Source: Streptomyces sp. CoH27
GTDB lineage: Bacteria; Actinomycetota; Actinomycetes; Streptomycetales; Streptomycetaceae
NCBI RefSeq assembly: GCF_020181035.1
Contig: NZ_JAIQYY010000007.1
Coordinates: 102,337-166,336, forward strand
DNA length: 64,000 bases
Reading direction: 5' to 3'
The notes below the pieces were generated by a model, which saw nothing but the letters and a program-made list of their open reading frames with translations, made no database searches and was not told where the DNA came from. Of the stretch, positions 8,199-15,186 are shown piece by piece. Numbering within the stretch: position 1 is the stretch's first letter; every line of letters begins with the position of its first letter. Made by a program: the position numbers and the translations under genes.

Positions 8199-9029
8199 AT
8201 GAACAAGGTGTGGCTGGTGACCGGGGCGACCAGTGGCTTCGGGCGGGAGATCACCGAGGCGGCCGTCGCCGCCGGCGATGTGGTGGTCGGCGCGGCCCGG
8301 CGCCCGGAGGCCCTGGAGGATCTGGTGGCCGCTCATCCCGACCAGGTGGAGGCGCTCCGGCTGGACGTGACCGACACCGCCGCGATCGAGGAGGCCGTGC
8401 GGGACGTCGTGGCCCGGTACGGCCGGATCGACGTGCTGGTCAACAACGCGGGCCGTACGCATGTGGGCGCGGTCGAGGAGACCACGGAGCAGGAGCTGCG
8501 CGAGCTGTTCGACCTGCATGTCTTCGGTCCCACGGCGCTCGTGCGGGCGGTGCTGCCGCACATGCGGGAGCGGCGCTCGGGCGCGATCGTGCAGTTGAGC
8601 AGCATGGGCGGCCAGATGTCCTTCGCGGGCTTCGGCGCGTACAGCGGGACGAAGTTCGCCCTGGAGGGCATCTCCGAGGCGCTCGCGGACGAGGTCGCGG
8701 AGTACGGGATCAAGGTGCTGATCGTGGAGCCGGGCGCGTTCCGGACCTCGCTGTTCCAGGCCGGCCGGGCCGGGAGCAGCGACGACAGCGGGGTGTACGC
8801 GAAGGTCGGCGAGACGCGGGCGGCCGTGGCCGGCGGTCACGGCGGCCAGCCCGGCGACCCCGCCAAGGCCGCCGCCCTCATCCTGGCCGCGCTGGAGGCG
8901 GAGCGGACCCCGCTGCGGCTGCCGCTCGGCGACGACGGGGTGAGCGCGGTCCTCGCCCACCTCGACCAGGTACGGGAGGACGTCACGGCCTGGGAGAAGC
9001 GGACCCGGGCGACGGGCTTCGACGACTGA
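8199..9029 (+). CDS. SDR-family oxidoreductase
   Basis: Classical short-chain dehydrogenase/reductase, 276 aa, using NAD(P)H. It has the Rossmann glycine motif TGATSGFG at residues 8-15, NNAG after beta-4, the catalytic Ser in VQLSSMGG and the YSGTK (YxxxK) pair. Followed by EPGAFRT typical of the extended loop. The ATG at 8199 is chosen because GGGGAG precedes it by 5 bases and MNKVWLVTGA is the expected N-terminus; the frame is open upstream. Regulated presumably by the divergent LysR. Substrate unknown. Its stop is one base from the convergent gene at 9031. Confidence 0.92.
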   Translation: MNKVWLVTGATSGFGREITEAAVAAGDVVVGAARRPEALEDLVAAHPDQVEALRLDVTDTAAIEEAVRDVVARYGRIDVLVNNAGRTHVGAVEETTEQELRELFDLHVFGPTALVRAVLPHMRERRSGAIVQLSSMGGQMSFAGFGAYSGTKFALEGISEALADEVAEYGIKVLIVEPGAFRTSLFQAGRAGSSDDSGVYAKVGETRAAVAGGHGGQPGDPAKAAALILAALEAERTPLRLPLGDDGVSAVLAHLDQVREDVTAWEKRTRATGFDD

Positions 9030-9030
9030 G

Positions 9031-9624
9031 CTACCTGCCTGCGATTGCCGTCCGCTGGAGCAGCCCCCACGTGAACTCGGCGACCACCTCGTGCCGTACG
9101 CCCTCCCGGTCCGGCGCGGTGAAGGCGAGTCCCCAGCGGGTGGGGGCCGTGCCCTCCAGCGGGCGGGCCGGGGCGAAGGCGCGGGCGGCCTCGTCCACCG
9201 TGCAGGACCAGGGGGCGAGGTCGTCCAGGGTCTCCAGCGTGGGCGCGGGGGCGCCCGGGGCGCGTACCAGCCACTCGTTCCACACCGCCCCGTCCGGCCC
9301 GACCAGCGCCTCGAAGCGCAGGTCGGGCCAGAGGGGCAGGGCCCAGCGGCGGGCTTCGCAGTCGACGTCGCCGAGGCGGCGGGGGAGCACCGACTCGGGC
9401 TCGCCGAGGACGGAGCGATACCGGGCGGCGGCGGAGCGGGAGCGGGGGGAGCGGACCATCGCCTGCCACCGCTTGTTGGCCTCCCGCATGTCCGCGAGGG
9501 ACGCCCCGAGCCGCCGGCGCGCGTCCTCGACCAGATCCGGATTGTGGTCGGCCATGCGGCGCAGCAGCACCAGCTGGAAGTCGACGTACATGCCCTTCAT
9601 GGTGCCCGGCGTGCTCCGGACCAT
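9031..9624 (-). CDS. conserved hypothetical protein
   Basis: Protein of 197 aa starting ATG with GGGGAGG about 10 bases upstream. It is soluble, with no signal peptide or membrane helix. The first 70 residues look helical and basic (FQLVLLRRMADHNPDLVEDARRRLG given in part), followed by a mixed alpha/beta part rich in Trp (WALPLWPDL, VWNEWLVRAP, RWGLAFTAPD, FTWGLLQ). I recognise it as a Streptomyces-type hypothetical but cannot assign a family. It stands alone between the SDR and IclR genes and points away from the IclR promoter. Confidence 0.7.
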   Translation of the reverse strand: MVRSTPGTMKGMYVDFQLVLLRRMADHNPDLVEDARRRLGASLADMREANKRWQAMVRSPRSRSAAARYRSVLGEPESVLPRRLGDVDCEARRWALPLWPDLRFEALVGPDGAVWNEWLVRAPGAPAPTLETLDDLAPWSCTVDEAARAFAPARPLEGTAPTRWGLAFTAPDREGVRHEVVAEFTWGLLQRTAIAGR

Positions 9625-9673
9625 TGCCCGTACACCTCCCCGTGATTAGCCTGTGTTCGTCATGCCGATCGCC

Positions 9674-9691
9674 TGTTGATATCTCGAACAA
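9674..9691 (+). promoter_or_regulatory. putative IclR-regulon site A
   Basis: TGTTGATATCTCGAACAA, with TGTT/AACA outer arms, about 48 bases upstream of the iclR-type start. Its core GATATCTCGAAC recurs exactly (reverse strand) at 35405-35420 and nearly so at 37692-37705, upstream of the two sugar-catabolic units. Read as a candidate autoregulatory operator for the IclR regulator. Confidence 0.45.
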
Positions 9692-9738
9692 CTGAGGGAT
9701 GTCGACCGGGCGCTTAGACCCAAGGGAGGGGGCCGGAC

Positions 9739-10512
9739 GTGGGACGCCTCGTGCCTGCCGTGACCCGGGCTCTGGACATTCTGGAGCTGTTCCTCGACGG
9801 AGACGGGACGCTCTCCGCCCCCGACATCGTGCGCAAGCTCCAGCTGCCGCGCACCACCGTGCACGAGCTGGTCACCACGCTCGCCGCACGCTCGTACATC
9901 GTGCCCGTTCAGGGACAGCCCGGACGCTACCGGCTCGGTGTACGCCCGTACCAGCTCGGCAGCCGTTACGCCGAGCACCTCGATCTCGCCGCCGAGGGGC
10001 AGCAGGTGGCCCGCTCGGTCGCCGAGACCTGCGACGAGACGGTGCATGTGGCGATCCTGGAGGGCACCGACGTCATCTACATCGCCAAGGTCGACTCCAC
10101 GCACGCGGTGCGCATGGTGTCCGCCGCCGGCCGACGGCTGCCGGCCCACTGCACGTCGGTCGGCAAGATGCTGCTGGCCTCGCTGCCGCAGCACGAGCTG
10201 ACGGCGCGGATCCCGGACGACGCCGAGCTGGCCGCGATGACGCCGAACAGCATCACCGACCCGGCCGCGCTGCGCGAGGCGCTGGCGGAGATCCGGCAGC
10301 GGGGGCTCGCGGTGGAGAACCGCGAGTCCAACCCGGACGTGAGCTGCGTGGCGGCCCCGGTGCGCGACCGCACCGGCCAGGTGGTCGCCGCCCTGTCCAT
10401 CTCCGTGCCGATGATCCGCTGGAGCGACGAGCGCCGGGCGGAGCTGGAGCAGCTGGCGGCGAAGGGCGCGGCGGACCTGTCCGAGCGGCTGGGCCACCGG
10501 AGCGCGGAATGA
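9739..10512 (+). CDS. IclR-family transcriptional regulator
   Basis: Protein of 257 aa with the IclR architecture. An N-terminal winged HTH (ALDILELFLDGDGTLSAPDI, then LQLPRTTVHELVTTLAARSYI) is followed by a C-terminal effector domain with TSVGKMLLASL and the closing GLAVENRESNPDVSCVAAPV type segment. The start is GTG with GGGAGGG upstream. It is translationally coupled (ATGA, 4-base overlap) to a sugar-lactonase gene. IclR proteins of this kind commonly bind sugar acids. Sites resembling the one at 9674-9691 occur upstream of the dehydratase and transporter units at 35-38 kb, so it may control that pathway too (inference). Confidence 0.92.
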   Translation: MGRLVPAVTRALDILELFLDGDGTLSAPDIVRKLQLPRTTVHELVTTLAARSYIVPVQGQPGRYRLGVRPYQLGSRYAEHLDLAAEGQQVARSVAETCDETVHVAILEGTDVIYIAKVDSTHAVRMVSAAGRRLPAHCTSVGKMLLASLPQHELTARIPDDAELAAMTPNSITDPAALREALAEIRQRGLAVENRESNPDVSCVAAPVRDRTGQVVAALSISVPMIRWSDERRAELEQLAAKGAADLSERLGHRSAE

Positions 10513-11357
10513 GCGCCGGGTACGAGGTCGCGGTGCGGGCGGAGGCGACCCTCGGCGAAGGCCCCACGTGGGACCCGGCGACGGGCCGCCTCCTCTGGCT
10601 GGACATCCTGGGCATGCGCCTGCACACCTACGACCCGGTCACGGGCCGCCGTACGACGCGCACGACGGAGCAGCACGTGGGCGCGGCCAAGCCGCGAGCG
10701 GGCGGCGGTCTGGTGCTGAACCTCCGGGACGGCGTGGCCCTGCTGGACCCCGACGACAGCTTCCGCTGGCTGCACCACGAGCCGGTCCCGGGGCGCCGCG
10801 CGAACGACGCCGCGGTGGCACCGGACGGGTCGCTGTGGGCGGGCACGATGCGGTACGACGAGGCGGCGGGCGGCGGCACGCTGAGCCGGCTGACCGGCGA
10901 CGGTACGGCGGAGACGATCCTCCCCGACGTCACCGTCAGCAACGGCACGGGCTGGAGCCCGGACGGCCGCCTGATGTACTACGTGGACACCCCGACCCGC
11001 CGCGTCGACGTCTTCGACTACGACGGCGGGCGCGCGACCGGCCGCCGCCCGCTGGTGGAGATCGAGGAGGGCGCGGGCTATCCGGACGGCCTGACGGTCG
11101 ACGCGGAGGGCTGTGTGTGGGTGGCGCTGTGGGACGGGGGAGCGGTGCGGCGGTACACGCCGGACGGCCGCCTGGACCGGGTGATCACCCTGCCGGCTCC
11201 GCGTACGACAGCGTGCGCCTTCGGGGGCGCCGCTCTGACCGACCTGTACGTCACGACAGCCCGGGTCGGCCTGGAGTCCCCGGCCCCCCTGTCGGGTTCG
11301 CTCCTGGTCATTCCGGACGTGGGTCGGGGCCTGCCCCAACCGGCGTTCCAGGGCTGA
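10509..11357 (+). CDS. SMP-30/gluconolactonase family lactonase
   Basis: Six-bladed beta-propeller metal-dependent lactonase, 282 aa, expected to hydrolyse an aldonolactone to the sugar acid. Family metal ligands are visible: the Glu in LGEGPTWD near the N-terminus, the Asn in RANDAAVAPDGSLWAGTM, the Asn in VSNGTGWSPDG and the Asp in GYPDGLTVDAEG. It starts at an ATG overlapping the IclR stop, so the two are one transcript. Its 3' end overlaps the convergent MAB_1171c-like gene by 50 bp. The exact sugar is unknown; the nearby arabinofuranosidase and the distant dehydratase/dehydrogenase make arabinose or galactose oxidation plausible. Confidence 0.9.
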   Translation: MSAGYEVAVRAEATLGEGPTWDPATGRLLWLDILGMRLHTYDPVTGRRTTRTTEQHVGAAKPRAGGGLVLNLRDGVALLDPDDSFRWLHHEPVPGRRANDAAVAPDGSLWAGTMRYDEAAGGGTLSRLTGDGTAETILPDVTVSNGTGWSPDGRLMYYVDTPTRRVDVFDYDGGRATGRRPLVEIEEGAGYPDGLTVDAEGCVWVALWDGGAVRRYTPDGRLDRVITLPAPRTTACAFGGAALTDLYVTTARVGLESPAPLSGSLLVIPDVGRGLPQPAFQG

Positions 11358-12561
11358 TCCGCGCCCCCGCCCCCGTCCGCACCGCCTCGATCTCCTCCGG
11401 CCTGCGCAGGGCTCGCGAGATCGGGGCGATGTCGCGGAGCAGGCTCGTGGGGTCGGTGCCCGTGGCCGGCTCGGCCGGGTCCGGGGTGCGGCGCTTGCTG
11501 TCGATCGCGTCCAGGACGGCCACCGCCGACGCCAACGCCCGCGCTCGCTCCGGGGGATGCCCGAGGGCGAGCGCGGCGTCGTACGCCCTGCGGTCCAGGT
11601 CGGCATCGAGGTGGCGGGCCAGCGGAAGCAGGACGTCCCGGACGAACGTCTCACGGCGGGTCAGGCGCAGTTCCGGTGTGGCGCGGAGCATGAAGGGGAC
11701 GCTGTCGCCGCTCGCGGTGCGCATCAGCCGGTAGAGCGGGCGGAGTTCGCGGTGCGCGAGGCGGACGAGCCAGCGGTCGTGGAGGTACTGGCCGGCGTGC
11801 GGGAGGATGAAGCCGGTCGCGACGAGGATCGCGGTGACGGCGGCGACCGGCGGCGCGAGATCCGTGCTCAGCCAGTCCAGATCGTGCCCGGTCCAGCGCG
11901 CGCCGACGGCCGTCAGCTTGGCCCCGCTGAAGACCAGGTTGAGCCCGTACCCGGCGCCCAGCAGCCGCAGCCCCCAGCGCAGCCACGCGTCCAGCCCCGC
12001 GGAGTGCGCCCAGTTCCAGATCAGCCGGGAGGAGATCAGGCAGGCGGCGGCGTGCGCGAAGAGGTACAGCAGGATCTCCTCGCGCATGAACGGCGTACCG
12101 GCGTAGTACGTGTCGAGGTCCCGTACCCGCTCCACCGGCGCGTCGGCGAGCAGGAACAGCACCCACAGCGCCACGATCACCCCGGCGTACACCGAGACCA
12201 CCCGGCGCACCGCCCGCCGGGTGGCGGCCGAGCGATCGGACAGGCCGTTGCGCCAGGTCACGATCAGCAGCAGGCCGGCCGCGGACATCGCGGTGATCAG
12301 CGAGTAGCACCAGGGCGCCGAGATGTTGGGCACCCCGGTCAGCCGGTTGACGCGGTGGATCGTGGACGGTGTGCAGAACACGAACACGGCGCAGGCGAGC
12401 AGCAGCAGCCCGCCGACCGAGCGCAGCAGCGGGTCCCGCCACAGCCGGATGATCGTGGGCAGCTTGATCACCAGCGCGGCGGTGAGCACGGCGGTGGGGA
12501 TCCAGAAGGAGATGTAGAACTCGCTGAGGAATCCCGAGGGGTCGAACGCCGGCTGACTCAC
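11308..12561 (-). CDS. MAB_1171c-family putative transporter
   Basis: Membrane protein of 417 aa. About seven hydrophobic helices fill residues 15-265 (for example FYISFWIPTAVLTAALVIKL and SLITAMSAAGLLLIVTW), followed by a cytoplasmic domain of about 150 aa with RETFVRDVLLPLARHLDADLD. Architecture and pairing match the actinobacterial MAB_1171c family, typically encoded next to an ImmA/IrrE-like peptidase. It starts in a 4-base ATGA overlap with that peptidase gene, so both are co-translated. Transport itself is unproven for the family. The 3' end overlaps the convergent lactonase by 50 bp. Confidence 0.82.
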   Translation of the reverse strand: MSQPAFDPSGFLSEFYISFWIPTAVLTAALVIKLPTIIRLWRDPLLRSVGGLLLLACAVFVFCTPSTIHRVNRLTGVPNISAPWCYSLITAMSAAGLLLIVTWRNGLSDRSAATRRAVRRVVSVYAGVIVALWVLFLLADAPVERVRDLDTYYAGTPFMREEILLYLFAHAAACLISSRLIWNWAHSAGLDAWLRWGLRLLGAGYGLNLVFSGAKLTAVGARWTGHDLDWLSTDLAPPVAAVTAILVATGFILPHAGQYLHDRWLVRLAHRELRPLYRLMRTASGDSVPFMLRATPELRLTRRETFVRDVLLPLARHLDADLDRRAYDAALALGHPPERARALASAVAVLDAIDSKRRTPDPAEPATGTDPTSLLRDIAPISRALRRPEEIEAVRTGAGARISPGTPVGAGPDPRPE

Positions 12562-13235
12562 CGCGCGGCGTCCTCATCTCCAGGCGCTCGGTTCGCCTCC
12601 GGGGCGCGCCCCTTCGGCTCACTCGCTCGCTCACGTCCGCGGTAGCCGAGGACCCGCTGGACGGCGTCCGGCGGGGCAGGGCGGGTGCCGGCGGTGCCGG
12701 TGAGCCGGCCGCGGAACAGGGTGGCCAGACGGTGGCCGAAGTCGTCCGCCTCGGCCTCGTCGGCCTCGCGGGAGCCGTTGCGGGCGGCCACCGTGAGCGC
12801 CGCCTCCCGCCAGCCGGGCTCGTCGGCGAGGGCACGGGCCGCCGCGTCGCCGGCCAGGTGGTGGTGCCGGTGCCCGGCGTGCAGATGCCACAGCTCATGG
12901 CCCAGGATCACCAGTTGCTGCACGGACTCGGCGCGCTCCTCCACGATCACCAGATCGAAGTCGGCGAACTCCACCCACAGGCCGGTGACGTCGAGCTCGT
13001 CCGGGAAGCGTTCGAAGCGCAGCTCCACCGGGCGTCCGCCGCGCCGCGCGCTCATCGCCTCGCACAGGGCCCGGCACAACTGCCGTACCCCCTCCGGCGT
13101 CTCGGGCCGGGTGCGGACGGCGGCGGCCAGGCCGCGGGCCAGCAACCGCATCTCCGAGCCCGACCGGGAGCGGCGCAGCCATGCCGTCAGGGGGGCCAGG
13201 CGTGCCAGCCGCTCGCGCGCGCCCGCGTTGCCCAT
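12558..13235 (-). CDS. ImmA/IrrE-like metallopeptidase
   Basis: Protein of 225 aa with the zinc-peptidase motif HELWHLHAGH (HExxH) near residue 120 and the downstream acidic helix EADEAEADDFGHRLA that supplies the third ligand. The ATG at 13235 is chosen for its AAGGGGAGG site; the frame is open further upstream. Coupled by ATGA overlap to the MAB_1171c-like membrane protein. ImmA/IrrE peptidases usually cleave a cognate XRE repressor; here no XRE gene is adjacent, so the substrate is unclear. The C-terminal 30 residues are charged and low complexity. The pair resembles modules filed as toxin-antitoxin, but toxicity is not evident. Confidence 0.85.
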   Translation of the reverse strand: MGNAGARERLARLAPLTAWLRRSRSGSEMRLLARGLAAAVRTRPETPEGVRQLCRALCEAMSARRGGRPVELRFERFPDELDVTGLWVEFADFDLVIVEERAESVQQLVILGHELWHLHAGHRHHHLAGDAAARALADEPGWREAALTVAARNGSREADEAEADDFGHRLATLFRGRLTGTAGTRPAPPDAVQRVLGYRGRERASEPKGRAPEANRAPGDEDAAR

Positions 13236-13359
13236 CGCCTCCCCTTTCCCGCCGGTGTGTGGCCGGTCACGAGCGTACGCGCCTGGATGTGTTCGCGTCA
13301 TGCGATCCGACGTGTGTGGTTCAAGCCAGAACGACCCTATGAGCTTGTGTCCAAACCAT

Positions 13360-13388
13360 TGACGCGGAAGCGCTTGGAATCTACGGTC
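13360..13388 (+). promoter_or_regulatory. sigma-70-type promoter with LacI-type operator
   Basis: TTGACG at 13360-13365 and TACGGT at 13383-13388 are separated by exactly 17 bp. The spacer holds GGAAGCGCTTGGAA (13367-13380), with the central GAAGCGCTT core of LacI/CcpA-type operators. A repressor bound here would occlude RNA polymerase. It reads towards the orphan Tat leader and abfA. No LacI-family gene lies in the window, so the repressor is encoded elsewhere. Confidence 0.6.
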
Positions 13389-13469
13389 CCGTTCGAAGTT
13401 ACGAGCACTTGTCGAAATGCCGAACGATCTGCGAGGGGCCGAGCAAACTCTGGACAGCTGGGGCGGGGA

Positions 13470-13580
13470 ATGGGACGACCTGGCCTGAATCGCAGGCAAC
13501 TTCTCACAGCGGCCGGGGGCTTGAACGTGGCCGGAAGCTTCGGCTTCGCCGCACCCTGGCGTCCCGCGGCCGTTACCTGA
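13470..13580 (+). pseudogene. orphan Tat signal peptide (truncated secreted protein)
   Basis: A 36-codon ORF whose product is a textbook twin-arginine leader: MGRPGLNRRQLLTAAGG, then a weakly hydrophobic stretch ending FGFAAPW, followed at once by TGA. No mature domain follows; six bases after the stop begins a dispersed Streptomyces repeat. It lies about 80 bp downstream of the LacI-type promoter. I read it as the 5' stub of a deleted exported protein, plausibly a sugar-binding protein or glycosidase. It could alternatively be a chance ORF, since its Shine-Dalgarno is poorly placed. Confidence 0.45.
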
Positions 13581-13585
13581 ACCTA

Positions 13586-13620
13586 CCTAGGGGCGCGGGG
13601 AACTGCGCGACAAGCCACAA
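13586..13620 (+). repeat. dispersed Streptomyces intergenic repeat
   Basis: The block containing AGGGGCGCGGGGAACTGCGC followed by GACAAGCCACAA matches a short repeat I know to be scattered between genes of many Streptomyces. Only one copy is seen in this window, so multiplicity rests on prior knowledge. GCGC-GGGGAACT-GCGC gives it some dyad symmetry. It sits between the orphan Tat leader and abfA. Confidence 0.5.
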
Positions 13621-13671
13621 CGCACCCGCACCCGCCGACGAAACACAAGCCTCCCACCCCGAAAGGCGAAC

Positions 13672-15186
13672 ATGCGCACCGCCCGCTTCACCCTCGACCC
13701 CGCTTTCACCATCGGCGAGGTCAACGCCCGTATCTTCGGATCCTTCGTCGAACACCTGGGCCGCTGCGTCTACACCGGCGTCTTCGAGCCCGACCACCCC
13801 ACGGCGGACGAAGCCGGACTGCGCACCGACGTACTGGAGCTGGTCCGCGAACTCGGCGTCACCGCCATCCGTTACCCCGGCGGCAACTTCGTCTCCGGCT
13901 ACAAGTGGGAGGACTCCGTCGGCCCCGCCGAGGACCGCCCCCGCCGCCTCGACCTCGCCTGGCACTCGACGGAGTCGAATCGCTTCGGCCTCTCCGAGTA
14001 CATCGCGTTCCTGAAGAAGGTCGGCCCGCAGGCCGAGCCGATGATGGCCGTGAACCTCGGGACGAGAGGCGTCGCAGAGGCCCTGGAGCTCCAGGAGTAC
14101 GCCAACCACCCCGTCGGCACGGCCCTCTCGGAGCTCCGCGCGACCCACGGCGACAAGGAACCCTTCGGGATCAAGCTGTGGTGCCTCGGCAACGAGATGG
14201 ACGGGCCCTGGCAGACCGGGCACAAGACCGCCCACGAGTACGGCCGGCTCGCCGCCGAGACCGCGCGGGCCATGCGCCAGCAGGACCCCGGCGTCGAACT
14301 GGTCGCCTGCGGCTCCTCCAGCCAGTCCATGCCGACCTTCGCCGAGTGGGAGGCGACGGTCCTGGCGGAGGCCTACGACCTGGTCGACTACATCTCGCTG
14401 CACGCCTACTACGAGCCCACAGACGGCGACATCGACTCCTTCCTCGCCTCGGCCGTCGACATGGAGTCCTTCATCGAGAACGTGGTCGCGACCGCCGACC
14501 ACGTGGGCGCGCGGCTCAAGTCCAAGAAGAAGATCAACCTCTCCTTCGACGAGTGGAACGTCTGGTACCTCTCCCGCTGGGAGGAGCACGCCAAGACGTT
14601 CGAGCAGTCCGACTGGCCCGAGGCCCCCCGGCTGCTGGAGGACAACTACAGCGTCACCGACGCCGTCGTCTTCGGCTCGCTCCTCATCGCGCTGCTCCGG
14701 CACGCCGACCGCGTCACCGTCGCGTGCCTCGCCCAGCTCGTCAACGTGATCGCGCCGATCATGACCGAGCCGGGCGGCCCGGCCTGGCGGCAGACGACCT
14801 TCTTCCCGTTCGCGCAGGCCTCGAAGTACGGCCGGGGCGAGGTGCTCGACGTGCGGGTGGACTCGCCGACGTACGAGACGAAGAAGTACGGCGAGACGGA
14901 CCTGCTGCACGCCACGGCCGTCCGCGCGGCCGACGGCACGGTCACCGTGTTCGCCGTGAACCGCAGCCGCACCGACGCCCTGCCCCTCGAAGTCGCCCTG
15001 AACGGGCTGGAGTTGACGACCGTCACCGAGCACACCGCGCTCGCGGACGCCGACCCCGACGCCCGCAACACCCTGTCGGAGCCCGAGCGGGTCGTCCCGC
15101 ACCCGGTGGCGGGCACCGCCGTGGCGGACGGCACCCTCACCGCCGTACTGGAGCCGCTGTCCTGGAACGTGATCAGGCTGGCGTGA
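13672..15186 (+). CDS. abfA: alpha-L-arabinofuranosidase, GH51
   Basis: Intracellular GH51 enzyme of 504 aa that removes arabinofuranosyl groups from arabino-oligosaccharides. The clan GH-A barrel shows acid/base Glu175 in CLGNEMDG and nucleophile Glu294 in LSFDEWNVWY. The start ARFTLDPAFTIGEVNARIFG (residues 4-23) is the normal family N-terminus and no signal peptide is present. The ATG follows GAAAGG at 5 bases. Length is typical. Transcription probably comes from the LacI-type promoter at 13360. Its stop abuts the stop of the convergent GH35 gene with no intergenic base. Released arabinose might feed the sugar pathway encoded elsewhere in the window (inference). Confidence 0.95.
   Translation: MRTARFTLDPAFTIGEVNARIFGSFVEHLGRCVYTGVFEPDHPTADEAGLRTDVLELVRELGVTAIRYPGGNFVSGYKWEDSVGPAEDRPRRLDLAWHSTESNRFGLSEYIAFLKKVGPQAEPMMAVNLGTRGVAEALELQEYANHPVGTALSELRATHGDKEPFGIKLWCLGNEMDGPWQTGHKTAHEYGRLAAETARAMRQQDPGVELVACGSSSQSMPTFAEWEATVLAEAYDLVDYISLHAYYEPTDGDIDSFLASAVDMESFIENVVATADHVGARLKSKKKINLSFDEWNVWYLSRWEEHAKTFEQSDWPEAPRLLEDNYSVTDAVVFGSLLIALLRHADRVTVACLAQLVNVIAPIMTEPGGPAWRQTTFFPFAQASKYGRGEVLDVRVDSPTYETKKYGETDLLHATAVRAADGTVTVFAVNRSRTDALPLEVALNGLELTTVTEHTALADADPDARNTLSEPERVVPHPVAGTAVADGTLTAVLEPLSWNVIRLA

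Noticed and set aside
13409..14014. 201-aa frame overlapping the start of abfA
   Set aside because: Its second half is a shadow of GH51 and the first half has no motif; the Tat leader in another frame is the only protein-like signal there.
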